Positions 1 through 9,772 of a stretch of 64,000 nt of DNA are shown here, in pieces (the first letter of the stretch is position 1; each line of letters opens with the position of its first letter). Source of the stretch: JAPHTQ01 sp050302275 (GTDB lineage: Bacteria; Pseudomonadota; Gammaproteobacteria; Thiohalomonadales; Thiohalomonadaceae). The notes beneath the pieces were generated by a model. That model did no database searches and had not been told where the DNA came from. It saw nothing but the letters and a program-made list of their open reading frames with translations. Location: the NCBI GenBank assembly GCA_050302275.1, contig JBNLAT010000010.1, positions 1 through 64,000 on the forward strand, given 5' to 3'. The position numbers were made by a program, and so were the translations under genes.

Positions 1-1
1 G

Positions 2-199
2 ATGCGCGAAGCGCTGACCAACATCCAGAATGGTGAGTACGCCAAGCGCTTCATCCTCGAGGGTATGTCCAACTATCCTGAGATGACCGCATGGCGTCGG
101 AACAACGCTGCGCACCAGATCGAGCAGGTTGGTTCACGTCTGCGTTCCATGATGCCGTGGATCACCGCCAATGCACTGGTGGACAAGGACAAAAACTGA
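2..199 (+). CDS. ilvC: ketol-acid reductoisomerase, C-terminal fragment (cut by window edge)
   Basis: This is the C-terminal end of ketol-acid reductoisomerase, which converts acetolactate or acetohydroxybutyrate to the dihydroxy acids in valine, leucine and isoleucine synthesis. About 65 codons are visible. The residues around MREALTNIQNGEYAKRFI, then NYPEMTAWRRN and the late SRLRSMMPWI, match the C-terminal knotted domain of IlvC. The gene enters from outside the window, so the first ATG at position 2 is almost certainly internal. It ends in TGA and is followed by a strong intrinsic terminator. The next genes, pssA and leuA, reproduce the common proteobacterial order ilvC-pssA-leuA, which supports the call. 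Confidence 0.9.
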   Translation: MREALTNIQNGEYAKRFILEGMSNYPEMTAWRRNNAAHQIEQVGSRLRSMMPWITANALVDKDKN

Positions 200-216
200 T
201 TCGCGTCTACTAGGTC

Positions 217-244
217 AAAAAGCCGGGCTTTGCCCGGCTTTTTT
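217..244 (+). terminator. intrinsic terminator after ilvC
   Basis: A perfect 8-bp stem AGCCGGGC/GCCCGGCT closes a TTT loop and is followed by a run of six T, with an A run on the 5' side. It lies 18 bases after the ilvC stop codon, so it separates the ilv transcript from pssA-leuA. The A run means it could also work weakly on the minus strand. Confidence 0.93.
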
Positions 245-322
245 GTCCCAGGCACAGGTGCAACGCAGCATGGGAGGCTTTATGATGTGTAGCTGTGGTT
301 TTACTCGAACGAGTGTAACTGA

Positions 323-1111
323 ATGAGCAAAGAGACAAACGACGAAGTCGCCAAACCGCATCGTGGGATCTACCTGCTGCCGAACCTGTTTACCACGGCG
401 GCGCTGTTTGCCGGATTCTATGCCATCGTTGCCGCGATGAAAGGGCAGTTCGATGCCGCGGCCGCAGCGGTTTTCGTCGCCATGGTGCTGGATGGACTCG
501 ATGGGCGAGTGGCACGCCTGACCAATACCCAGAGTGAATTCGGCGCCGAGTATGACTCGCTTTCGGACATGGTCTCCTTTGGCGTGGCGCCAGCACTGGT
601 GATGTATGAGTGGGCGCTGCACTCCATGGGACGTCTGGGCTGGCTGGCGGCCTTTATCTACACCGTTGGTGCGGCGCTGCGTCTGGCCCGCTTCAACACC
701 CAGATCGGCAAGGTCGATAAGCGCTACTTCGTTGGTCTGGCCAGTCCCGCCTCGGCGGCGGTGGTGGTCGGCTTTGTCTGGATCGCCGGTGACCTGGGCC
801 TGAGCCCGAAGGCGGGTGACTGGGCCGCCTGGGCGATTACCGTCTCCTGTGGTCTGCTCATGGTGAGTAACGTGCGTTACTACAGCTTCAAGACCATCGA
901 TTTCAAGGGCAAGGTGCCCTTCTTCTTCCTGCTGGTGGCGGTGTTGATCATCGTATTGATTACCTATGACCCGCCCAAGGTGCTGTTCGTGGTCTTCGCT
1001 GGCTATGCCCTCTCGGGTCTGATGACCACGCTATGGTTGTTGTTGCGTCGTCGGCGTCAGCGTATCGCAGGTGAGGCCGGTAGCGAAGCCGATACGGAAG
1101 ATGGTGGCTAA
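323..1111 (+). CDS. pssA: CDP-diacylglycerol--serine O-phosphatidyltransferase
   Basis: Makes phosphatidylserine from CDP-diacylglycerol and serine, the committed step to phosphatidylethanolamine, in the inner membrane. The CDP-alcohol phosphotransferase signature is complete: D57, D60, G61, A64, R65, G74, D78 and D82 in the 262-residue protein. About seven or eight hydrophobic segments surround it, so this is the membrane-integral (class II) PssA rather than the phospholipase D-like enzyme of Escherichia coli. The C-terminal tail is basic, then acidic. It follows the ilvC terminator and precedes leuA by 116 bp. The pairing of pssA with leuA is common in proteobacteria although the pathways are unrelated. 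Confidence 0.93.
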   Translation: MSKETNDEVAKPHRGIYLLPNLFTTAALFAGFYAIVAAMKGQFDAAAAAVFVAMVLDGLDGRVARLTNTQSEFGAEYDSLSDMVSFGVAPALVMYEWALHSMGRLGWLAAFIYTVGAALRLARFNTQIGKVDKRYFVGLASPASAAVVVGFVWIAGDLGLSPKAGDWAAWAITVSCGLLMVSNVRYYSFKTIDFKGKVPFFFLLVAVLIIVLITYDPPKVLFVVFAGYALSGLMTTLWLLLRRRRQRIAGEAGSEADTEDGG

Positions 1112-1147
1112 GCCATCCATCTTGCACCTTAACCCCTACTTTTCTAC

Positions 1148-1189
1148 GGCCTCCCTGCGGAGGCCGGTTTCGTTTTTCCGGCCTCTTTT
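1148..1189 (+). promoter_or_regulatory. mutually exclusive hairpins in the pssA-leuA gap (possible attenuator)
   Basis: Three complementary segments overlap. GGCCTCC (1148-1154) can pair with GGAGGCC (1159-1165). The same central segment, read as GAGGCCGG (1160-1167), can instead pair with CCGGCCTC (1178-1185), which is followed by TTTT. The second fold looks like a weak intrinsic terminator and the first would prevent it. This is the layout of an attenuator upstream of a leucine biosynthesis gene. A 34-codon frame (1101-1205) runs through it, but it has no leucine run, so the mechanism is unproven. It could be simply the pssA terminator. Confidence 0.45.
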
Positions 1190-1227
1190 GGTTAAGATGT
1201 CGTGACAGTACGGAGAGACCCAGAGCC

Positions 1228-2778
<1,551 letters not shown>

Positions 2779-2783
2779 GCACT

Positions 2784-3539
2784 ATGGACTCGCGCCAACG
2801 CCATTACCTCGAGGTTATGGGGATCGATGTGTGGGAGCAGCGTGTCCCGGCCGAGCAGCGAGCGGCTACTGAGCCCGAACCTGTCGCAGTGCAAGAGACG
2901 AGCGAGGTGATTGCACAAACTGCGCAGGAACCTGTCGTCACTCAAATCCTTCCTGTGGCTGAGAATGAACTCGGGAGCCTCGACTGGCCTGAGCTACAGC
3001 AGAAGGTTTCTGCCTGTACTCTTTGCGATGAGCTGGTGGCCAATCGTAGCCAAACCGTTTTCGGTGTGGGTAATCGCAATGCCGACTGGTTGATCGTCGG
3101 CGAAGCGCCGGGAGCCGATGAGGATAAACAGGGTGAACCCTTCGTCGGTCGTGCCGGACAGTTGCTCAACGCCATGCTGCGCGGTATCGGTCTGCAGCGT
3201 GAGCAGGTCTACATCGCCAATATCCTCAAGTGTCGCCCACCCAATAATCGCGATCCGAAACCCGAGGAAGCGACCGCCTGTCACGCCTACCTGCAACGAC
3301 AGATAGAACTGATTCAACCCAAATTGATTATGGCTGTCGGGCGTATCGCGGCACAAAATCTGCTCCACTGCGATACCCCGATTGGCAAGCTGCGCGGTAA
3401 GGTGCATCGTCTGGATAACGGTCTGCCGCTGGTAGTCACCTACCATCCCGCCTATCTGTTACGTTCGCCACTGGAAAAACGCAAGTCATGGGCAGACCTC
3501 TGTCTGGCGCGTCAAACCCTGCAGGAGCTAGGCGGGTGA
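2784..3539 (+). CDS. uracil-DNA glycosylase, family 4 (Fe-S type)
   Basis: Predicted to remove uracil from DNA at the start of base excision repair. In the 251-residue protein the family 4 motifs are clear: motif A GEAPG at 106-110 and motif B HPAYLLR at 221-227. The four iron-sulfur cysteines are C78, C81, C150 and C166. The first 70 residues are a variable, acidic, Pro/Glu-rich extension without motifs, which many proteobacterial members carry. Older annotation calls such proteins 'phage DNA polymerase-related'. The stop codon overlaps the GTG start of rimI, so the two are translationally coupled; this pair occurs widely. Confidence 0.92.
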   Translation: MDSRQRHYLEVMGIDVWEQRVPAEQRAATEPEPVAVQETSEVIAQTAQEPVVTQILPVAENELGSLDWPELQQKVSACTLCDELVANRSQTVFGVGNRNADWLIVGEAPGADEDKQGEPFVGRAGQLLNAMLRGIGLQREQVYIANILKCRPPNNRDPKPEEATACHAYLQRQIELIQPKLIMAVGRIAAQNLLHCDTPIGKLRGKVHRLDNGLPLVVTYHPAYLLRSPLEKRKSWADLCLARQTLQELGG

Positions 3540-4015
3540 GTGCTGCCAGCGACAGGGCGGTGCCGAGCATTCGTCCCATGCTCGATAGTGATATCCAGCG
3601 GGTGATGGAAATAGAAGAGGCGGTCTATCCATTCGGTTGGACTGAGGGCATCTTCCACGACTGCCTGCGGGTGCAGTACTCCTGCTGGGTGATGCTGCTG
3701 GGAGGGGAGATCATCGGCTACGCTATTATGTCGGTGGCGGTGGGCGAGGCCCATATACTCAATGTGGCGTTAGCCATTGAACATCAGGGACATGGGTACG
3801 GAAGGAGTTTCATGCGCTACCTTCTGGATACCGCACGGCACCATGGTGCGGATACCGCCTTTCTCGAAGTGCGCCCATCTAACAAGGCGGCGATCCACCT
3901 TTACGATACGCTGGGGTTTAATCAGGTCGGTTTACGTCGGGACTACTATCCTTCCGAATGTGGCAAGGAAGATGCGATCATCATGGCATGTTCACTGGAA
4001 GGATTGGGGCCGTAG
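3536..4015 (+). CDS. rimI: ribosomal protein S18-alanine N-acetyltransferase
   Basis: GNAT-family enzyme that acetylates the N-terminal alanine of ribosomal protein S18 using acetyl-CoA. The pyrophosphate-binding loop QGHGYG lies at residues 84-89. The catalytic Glu (E111) and Tyr (Y123) positions known from E. coli RimI are present in LEVRPSN and HLYDTLGF. I chose the GTG at 3536, which overlaps the preceding stop as GTGA. An AGGAG lies 7-8 bases upstream, and this gives 159 residues, normal for RimI. A longer start at 3488 would overlap the glycosylase by 52 bases without need. The 3' end overlaps the convergent GGDEF/EAL gene by 70 bp. Confidence 0.9.
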   Translation: MSAASDRAVPSIRPMLDSDIQRVMEIEEAVYPFGWTEGIFHDCLRVQYSCWVMLLGGEIIGYAIMSVAVGEAHILNVALAIEHQGHGYGRSFMRYLLDTARHHGADTAFLEVRPSNKAAIHLYDTLGFNQVGLRRDYYPSECGKEDAIIMACSLEGLGP

Positions 4016-6567
4016 AGCCGTTTTAGTGGGGCTGGTTCGCCGATGCAAAAACCCTGCGCATAGTCGACGCCGATCTCTTTTAGCTGCAGCATGATCTCCA
4101 TGCTCTCCACAAACTCCGCTACGGTGGTCAACCCCATTTCATGCCCAATGGTATTGATTGCCGCTACCATCGAAGCATCAATCGGATCGTCCAGAATATC
4201 TTTGATGAAACTGCCATCGATCTTCAGGTAATCCACCGGCAGACTCTTGAGATACGCGAACGAACTCAGTCCGCTACCGAAATCATCCAGCGCAAACGAG
4301 CATCCCAGTTTTTTCAGTTCATGCATAAAATCCCGCGCCGTGCTGAGGTTGGTGATCGCAGCGGTTTCGGTGATCTCAAAACAGAAGTTCTGATAGGGAA
4401 CCTGATACTCATCGAATTTCGATTTGATGTAGTCGAGAAGACTTTTTTGAGTCAGTGAGAATCCAGAAAGGTTGATACTGAATATCGTGTTGGAGAATGC
4501 ACTACTGTGTTCGGCGAATAACCACAGAGCTTCGTTAATCACCCACTGGTCGACACGATACATCAGCTTGTAGCGTTCCGCCGCTGGAATGAATGAGCCC
4601 GGTGGAATAATGCCACCATCGCTGGAGATCATGCGAATCAACAGTTCATAACGCTCGTGAGGGCTTTCAGTAATGATCGGTGCAATGGGTTGGGCATAGA
4701 GCTCAAAATGGTTGTTCTCCAACGCGTCATTAATGTTCGATACCCACTGCATTTCTCCTTGCCGTTGCGCCAGTTCATTATCATCCGGTTGATAAATGTG
4801 AGAGCGGTTACCGCCGTTATCCTTGGCGGCATAACAGGCGACGTCGGCATTGCTCATGATCTGTGCAGTACTTTCGATATGGCTATTAATCTCAACGATG
4901 CCAATACTGGCGCTGATCTTGAAGCGTCGCTGTTCCCATAGATAGTCGAGCTTGTTGACGGTCTTGCGCAGGGTTTCTGCAAGGCGTAGTGCCTGGGATG
5001 TATTGCAATTTTTCAGTAGCACACCGAATTCATCACCGCCCAGACGTGCCAGGGTATCGTTCTCTCTCACCTGCCGTTTTAGCTGCGCGGAGAGTTGTAG
5101 TAACAATTGATCGCCAGCGATGTGTCCACAGGTATCGTTGATTAGCTTGAATTGATCGAGGTCGATATAGAGCAGGGTGTGGGTGACATTTTCTCTTTTG
5201 CTCTGGGCAAATGCCGCTTCAAGGCGCTCTTCAAATTCGCGTCGATTGTAGAGACGGGTCAGCGGATCGTGGCTGGCATGCCAGGTGAGTTCGCGGGCCA
5301 GTTTGCGTGCCTTACGCACATCGTGAAATACCAGTACCACACCGATAATATTGCCCTGGGTATCGCGGATCGGTGCAGCAGAATCTTCGATGGCAATTTC
5401 TTCACCACCGCGATTGATCAGGATCGTGTGATTACCCAAGCCAACAATACGATTCTCCCGCAGACAACGTTCGACCGGATTGCTGACTTTCTGGTGGGTA
5501 TCCTCGTTGATAATTTGGAATACCTCGGAAAGGGGTTTGCCCAGTGCTTCGGCCGTTGACCATCCGGTCAGTTGTTCGGCCACAGGATTGAGAAACTCGA
5601 TGCGACCGCGCGGGTCGGTGGTAATGACACCGTCCCCGATAGATTTTAATGTGACCTGAGCGCGCTCTTTTTCCCGATAGAGGCTTTCTTCGGCTTCCTT
5701 GCGTGCGCTGATATCGCGGGCCACAGCAATGATTAATGGTGTCTGCTGCGGCAGGCGCAGCACGCTTAAGCGGACTTCAACCTCAAAGCTCTGGCCGTGT
5801 TTACCCTTGTGGATCGTTTCAATAATGCCGAAATCCTGCGGGCCCTGTAGCAGGGTTTCGAAATAGTTGTGTAGCTCGTTCTTGCTATAGTGTGGCTTGA
5901 TGTCATGCGGCCCCATCGAAAGCAACTCTTCGCGGCTGTAGTCCAGGACCTCTTCGGCGGTTTTGTTGAAGTCGATGAAACGCATCTCCTCGGGCTCAAT
6001 GAGGAACATGCAATCACTGGAGGTATCCATCGCCATACGAAAGCGGGCATTGGTGGTTAAGGCCTGGTCCCGATCATTAATTAGATTTTGGGTATAGGCT
6101 TCGTTGGAACGACAGAGGCGAATTGCCGTGGTCAGATTTGCCATGATGGGCAGAAACAGGGTGCTGTATGGAACCTCGCGATTGAGGACTTCCGGTGAGA
6201 GTAGAATGATCACACCTTCATCAGGCACCGGCAGGCGTAGTGTTGCATGGTAGTAATCCTGTTTTACAGGTAATCCTGTGAGGAGTTGTGGCTCGATCTC
6301 TAACTGCTGGGCTTCCCCGTCAACTAACTCGGATGGTAGCTGGAGCGGTTGATCAAGATACTTCTTGAGTCGATAGTCGCCAATCGTGCTAGCCAGTAGG
6401 TAGGTATCGCTTTCTAACTCCGATTTTTCCTGTTTGAGCAGGAACAGGCCAACTGGATACCCCGTGTGATAAACCAGACGCTTAAGGGTTTTATCGAGTA
6501 ACGGCTTAAGACGGTCCTCACCGCCAATAACCAGCGCCATATCGTACAGGGCGGTCAGGTGCTTCAA
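3946..6567 (-). CDS. PAS-PAS-GGDEF-EAL cyclic-di-GMP turnover protein
   Basis: Cytoplasmic signalling protein of 873 residues that could make and/or degrade cyclic-di-GMP. Residues 1-165 look like a divergent GAF-type sensor. PAS domains follow at about 173-290 and 300-420. The GGDEF domain has an intact active site (510-514) and an inhibitory RxxD site (REND, 501-504) five residues before it. The EAL domain reads ELL at 641-643, with E734, D761-D762, K782, E818 and Q838 kept, so phosphodiesterase activity is plausible. No membrane segment is seen. The TTG start lies one base after the FIST gene stop, with GGAG 7 bases upstream; an ATG nine codons later lacks a ribosome site. The last 23 codons overlap rimI on the other strand. 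Confidence 0.92.
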   Translation of the reverse strand: MKHLTALYDMALVIGGEDRLKPLLDKTLKRLVYHTGYPVGLFLLKQEKSELESDTYLLASTIGDYRLKKYLDQPLQLPSELVDGEAQQLEIEPQLLTGLPVKQDYYHATLRLPVPDEGVIILLSPEVLNREVPYSTLFLPIMANLTTAIRLCRSNEAYTQNLINDRDQALTTNARFRMAMDTSSDCMFLIEPEEMRFIDFNKTAEEVLDYSREELLSMGPHDIKPHYSKNELHNYFETLLQGPQDFGIIETIHKGKHGQSFEVEVRLSVLRLPQQTPLIIAVARDISARKEAEESLYREKERAQVTLKSIGDGVITTDPRGRIEFLNPVAEQLTGWSTAEALGKPLSEVFQIINEDTHQKVSNPVERCLRENRIVGLGNHTILINRGGEEIAIEDSAAPIRDTQGNIIGVVLVFHDVRKARKLARELTWHASHDPLTRLYNRREFEERLEAAFAQSKRENVTHTLLYIDLDQFKLINDTCGHIAGDQLLLQLSAQLKRQVRENDTLARLGGDEFGVLLKNCNTSQALRLAETLRKTVNKLDYLWEQRRFKISASIGIVEINSHIESTAQIMSNADVACYAAKDNGGNRSHIYQPDDNELAQRQGEMQWVSNINDALENNHFELYAQPIAPIITESPHERYELLIRMISSDGGIIPPGSFIPAAERYKLMYRVDQWVINEALWLFAEHSSAFSNTIFSINLSGFSLTQKSLLDYIKSKFDEYQVPYQNFCFEITETAAITNLSTARDFMHELKKLGCSFALDDFGSGLSSFAYLKSLPVDYLKIDGSFIKDILDDPIDASMVAAINTIGHEMGLTTVAEFVESMEIMLQLKEIGVDYAQGFCIGEPAPLKRLYGPNPSSEHAMMIASSLPHSEG

Positions 6568-6568
6568 A

Positions 6569-7714
6569 TCAGATCTCCGCAGCGATCAGGGTGGCATTAT
6601 GGAACAGTGGGTAACCGCCTCGGTGGGAACTGCCGATCTCACCTAATGACAGGGCACCATAGAGGTGTTCGCCGTTGCGTTTCTCGCGCATTTTCGCCAG
6701 TTCACCTTCTGCCGCTTCGATGCCCAGGTGCATACGGCGACCCGCGCAGTAGAAAAACAGCAGACCGGTGTCACTTATTGTGGTTGGCAGTCCATTCGAC
6801 AGGTTAGCCACGGTTTCACTCGAATCTGGTGTCGGCGCACTGAGTAGTGTCAGTACGGCGTTGGCCGGAATCTCTCCGACACAGAACAGCGAACCATCGT
6901 CCATCAACGCGACGGGAATGCGGACCAGGATTTCATCATCGGCACGGATGATACCGAAGGGGAAGTGGACCGCATATTCGTAGAAATTTTCCTTGGTGAT
7001 CTCTACCTGATACTGTTCGCGGATTCGTTCCGCGTAGACCTCAAAGGCGGGGCGCCAGTCGATGCTGATAATGCGGTTGCCCTCGGTCGATGTGGCTGCC
7101 ACCATTTCGCCGGGGACTCGGTAACCGTGTTCGAGGATCGCGCCGTCATGGTTATCAAGCAGGACAGCCAGCATCCCCTGTTCAATGACCTGCTCGCTGT
7201 CGAACAGACAGGGCATGGGGCTGAAGGTTTCGCTACCCGCATTGACGCCCATGTAATGCACCCGGTCGGCGAGTTGTTGATAGAGGTTTTCCAGTATCAG
7301 GCCGATTCGCGGCAGCATCGCATCGAAGATCATGAACAGGGTGGTGTTGTCTGAATCATCTTTTATCAGTTCACCGATGTTGTCGGCCAGCTGTTCAGAG
7401 GCGGAGTCCAGCGCGTCTCCTTCCTGATTCAGTCCCGCCTGCAGCAGGAATTTCGGCATTACATCGAAGCCGATCAGCAGTACTCCCTCGGTATGGAAGT
7501 GGTCGTCCTCAATCAGTGCGGGGAAGATAGCGCCAGCCAGCGGGATTTTCTGTTGTTGGAACAGATTCTGTATCTCGGCAAGGCTATTCTTTTCAGCTTC
7601 AGGAAGCATGGCGAATACACCCATTTCGGGTGAGGATTTTTTCCACTCATCCAGCTTGGAGGCAATGGCGCTTGGGTCACAGGTGGTAATCCGGGTCATC
7701 TCAATGACGGGCAT
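6569..7714 (-). CDS. FIST domain sensory protein
   Basis: A 381-residue soluble protein with an N-terminal FIST half and a C-terminal FIST_C half. The end, with GALSLGEIGS and PLFHNATLIAAEI, is typical of FIST_C. FIST domains are signal-input modules proposed to bind small ligands; they often sit beside c-di-GMP or chemotaxis signalling genes. I chose the ATG at 7714 because AAGGAG lies 8 bases before it; an upstream in-frame TTG has none. It is the first gene of a two-gene unit: its TGA is separated by one base from the TTG of the GGDEF/EAL gene. The likely role is to pass a ligand signal to that protein, which is an inference from position. Confidence 0.87.
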   Translation of the reverse strand: MPVIEMTRITTCDPSAIASKLDEWKKSSPEMGVFAMLPEAEKNSLAEIQNLFQQQKIPLAGAIFPALIEDDHFHTEGVLLIGFDVMPKFLLQAGLNQEGDALDSASEQLADNIGELIKDDSDNTTLFMIFDAMLPRIGLILENLYQQLADRVHYMGVNAGSETFSPMPCLFDSEQVIEQGMLAVLLDNHDGAILEHGYRVPGEMVAATSTEGNRIISIDWRPAFEVYAERIREQYQVEITKENFYEYAVHFPFGIIRADDEILVRIPVALMDDGSLFCVGEIPANAVLTLLSAPTPDSSETVANLSNGLPTTISDTGLLFFYCAGRRMHLGIEAAEGELAKMREKRNGEHLYGALSLGEIGSSHRGGYPLFHNATLIAAEI

Positions 7715-7824
7715 GGCATCGCTCCTTATCTTATCTAGACGCAATTTATCGGGAATTCCGTTTCATCGGTATATTTCAAATGGTGTAGAATGCGCGCTTT
7801 ATGTCAAGCTGAAACCCTTTATTT

Positions 7825-9405
7825 ATGAGCCAAATTGCCGAACAGGTGGCCAAGCGCCGCACATTCGCCATAATCTCGCACCCTGACGCCGGGAAGACAA
7901 CCCTGACGGAGAAATTGCTCCTGTTCGGCGGCGCGATCCAGCTTGCGGGGACGGTGAAAGGACGCAAGGCGGCTCGCCATGCGACCTCCGACTGGATGAA
8001 GCTGGAGCAGGAGCGTGGTATTTCGGTTAGCTCCTCGGTCATGCAGTTCCCCTACCGAGACAGTATCGTCAACCTGCTCGATACTCCCGGACACGAAGAC
8101 TTCTCCGAAGATACTTACCGTACCCTGACCGCGGTGGACTCTGCGCTGATGGTGATTGATGCTGCCAAGGGTGTCGAGGAGCGGACGATTAAGTTGATGG
8201 AGGTGTGCCGCCTACGCGATACGCCGATCATTACCTTCGTCAACAAGCTCGACCGCGAGGGCCGTGAGCCCATCGAACTGCTCGACGAGGTCGAGGAGAT
8301 CCTTAAGATTCGTTGCGCACCGCTCACCTGGCCCATCGGTATGGGCAAGCGGTTCCGGGGTGTCTACGACCTCTATAACGATCGGATTATCATCATGTCT
8401 GCCACCCATGGTGGTAAGAAGCTCGACGGCGAGGTCATCCAGAACCTGGACAATCCCCGCCTGGATGAACTGTTTGGCGATCAGATCACCGAGTTTCGTG
8501 AAGAGGTGGAGCTGGTGCGCGGTGCCAGCCATGAGTTCGATCACGAGGCCTATCTCAAGGGCGAGTTGACGCCCGTATTGTTCGGTTCGGCGATCAACAA
8601 CTTCGGCGTGCAGGAGATCCTCGACGCGTTGGTTGATTACGCCCCTACGCCACTGCCGCGCTCCACCCTTGAACGTAAGGTCGCGCCGACCGAGGAGAAG
8701 TTCAGTGGCTTCGTCTTCAAGATCCAGGCGAACATGGACCCGCAGCATCGCGACCGTGTCGCTTTCCTGCGTGTCTGCTCGGGTCATTTCCTGCCCGGAA
8801 TGAAGATGCGTCAGGTGCGTCTGGGACGTGATGTGAAGATCCCCAACGCGATCACCTTCCTCGCCCAGGAACGCGGTCACATCGAAGAGGCGTGGCCCGG
8901 GGACATCATCGGCCTACACAATCACGGCACCATCCAGATCGGAGATACCTTTACCGTCGGTGAGGATCTGAAATTCACCGGTATTCCGCACTTCGCCCCG
9001 GAGCTGTTTCGCCGCGCGGTGCTCAAAGACCCGTTGAAATCGAAACAGCTGTTGAAAGGTCTGCAGCAGTTATCGGAAGAGGGGGCGACCCAGCTATTCC
9101 GACCGATGAAAAACAACGACCTGATTCTTGGCGCGGTGGGTGTACTGCAGTTCGATGTAGTAGCGCAGCGGCTCAAGGATGAATACAAGGTCGACGCGAT
9201 CTTTGAACCGGTGACGGTTGCTACCGCCCGTTGGGTTGAATGCGATGATGAGAAGAAACTGGATGAGTTCAAACGCAAGGCAGAGGACAACCTGGCTATC
9301 GATGGCGCAGGCGATCTGACCTATATCGCGCCGACCCGGGTCAATCTACAGCTGACTGAAGAGCGTTGGCCCGATATTGCCTTCCGCGCGACCAGGGAAA
9401 AATAA
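7825..9405 (+). CDS. prfC: peptide chain release factor 3
   Basis: GTPase that removes release factors 1 and 2 from the ribosome after termination. The 526-residue protein has the family length. The P-loop HPDAGKTT is at 19-26, followed by DTPGHEDF (G3) and NKLDR (G4), then EF-G-like domains II and III. The start follows known RF3 proteins, MSQIAEQVAKRRTFAIISH. No strong Shine-Dalgarno is visible. It is divergent from the FIST gene across 110 bp and appears monocistronic; a long non-coding stretch follows. Confidence 0.97.
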   Translation: MSQIAEQVAKRRTFAIISHPDAGKTTLTEKLLLFGGAIQLAGTVKGRKAARHATSDWMKLEQERGISVSSSVMQFPYRDSIVNLLDTPGHEDFSEDTYRTLTAVDSALMVIDAAKGVEERTIKLMEVCRLRDTPIITFVNKLDREGREPIELLDEVEEILKIRCAPLTWPIGMGKRFRGVYDLYNDRIIIMSATHGGKKLDGEVIQNLDNPRLDELFGDQITEFREEVELVRGASHEFDHEAYLKGELTPVLFGSAINNFGVQEILDALVDYAPTPLPRSTLERKVAPTEEKFSGFVFKIQANMDPQHRDRVAFLRVCSGHFLPGMKMRQVRLGRDVKIPNAITFLAQERGHIEEAWPGDIIGLHNHGTIQIGDTFTVGEDLKFTGIPHFAPELFRRAVLKDPLKSKQLLKGLQQLSEEGATQLFRPMKNNDLILGAVGVLQFDVVAQRLKDEYKVDAIFEPVTVATARWVECDDEKKLDEFKRKAEDNLAIDGAGDLTYIAPTRVNLQLTEERWPDIAFRATREK

Positions 9406-9517
9406 AAAGAATCTAACGCAACGGCGCGAAGCATGTGCCTTGGCCTGCAATCGACTTGACTGCCGGTACGCTCTCGGTTAACGTGGCCGCGCACATACTG
9501 CCACGCAGTCTGCAAAA

Positions 9518-9605
9518 GAGTATCCAGAACACGATATCAGGGATGAAGTGTTTATTTCCTCAGAGTATCCAGCATACGAATCAGGGATGAAGTGTTTGTT
9601 TCCTC
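9518..9605. repeat. tandem 43-45 bp imperfect direct repeat
   Basis: Copy 1 is 9518-9562 and copy 2 is 9563-9605. Both begin GAGTATCCAG and share ATCAGGGATGAAGTGTTT followed by TTTCCTC. They differ by a few substitutions and a 2-base length change. The copies abut each other in the leader region of the lipoprotein gene, about 170-255 bp before its start codon. No coding function is evident. They could be duplicated regulator sites or a slippage product. Confidence 0.85.
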
Positions 9606-9762
9606 GCCAGTCCGCCACAAGAAAATCTCTTCCTGTCCCCGTTCCGTTGGTGTCGTCCGGGCGGTTCTTGCCGTGCTTGTTGCTATGCCTCCCATGCATC
9701 ACTCATTCCCACGCAGCGTGTGAAAACAAAACCAGAACATTTTAATTTTCGACAAGAGGACT

Positions 9763-9772
9763 CCCCCCCCCC
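9763..9772 (+). promoter_or_regulatory. ten-C homopolymer between ribosome binding site and start codon
   Basis: Ten consecutive C bases sit directly before the ATG of the lipoprotein gene. They separate it from AGAGGA (9755-9760) by 12 bases, which is longer than the usual 5-9. Loss of three to six C would bring the spacing to the optimum, while gain would weaken it. Homopolymers of this length slip during replication, so this is a plausible on/off or graded switch of translation. The length should be checked against sequencing error. Confidence 0.75.

Larger units (their letters stand above)
9406..9772. other. non-coding stretch between prfC and the lipoprotein gene
   Basis: This 367-bp gap holds no convincing gene. 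The short frames inside it lack family resemblance and ribosome sites. It contains a tandemly duplicated 43-45 bp block (9518-9605) and an AT-rich segment around 9735-9750 that may be the lipoprotein promoter. An AGAGGA ribosome site follows at 9755-9760, and then a run of ten C directly before the start codon. No intrinsic terminator for prfC is evident. Confidence 0.8.

Noticed and set aside
1101..1205. 34-codon frame as a classical leucine leader peptide
   Set aside because: It starts inside pssA and contains only scattered Leu codons, not a run; kept only as context for the hairpins.
3488..3535. Upstream ATG start for rimI
   Set aside because: It would overlap the glycosylase by 52 bp, while the GTG at 3536 has a ribosome site and gives the normal length.
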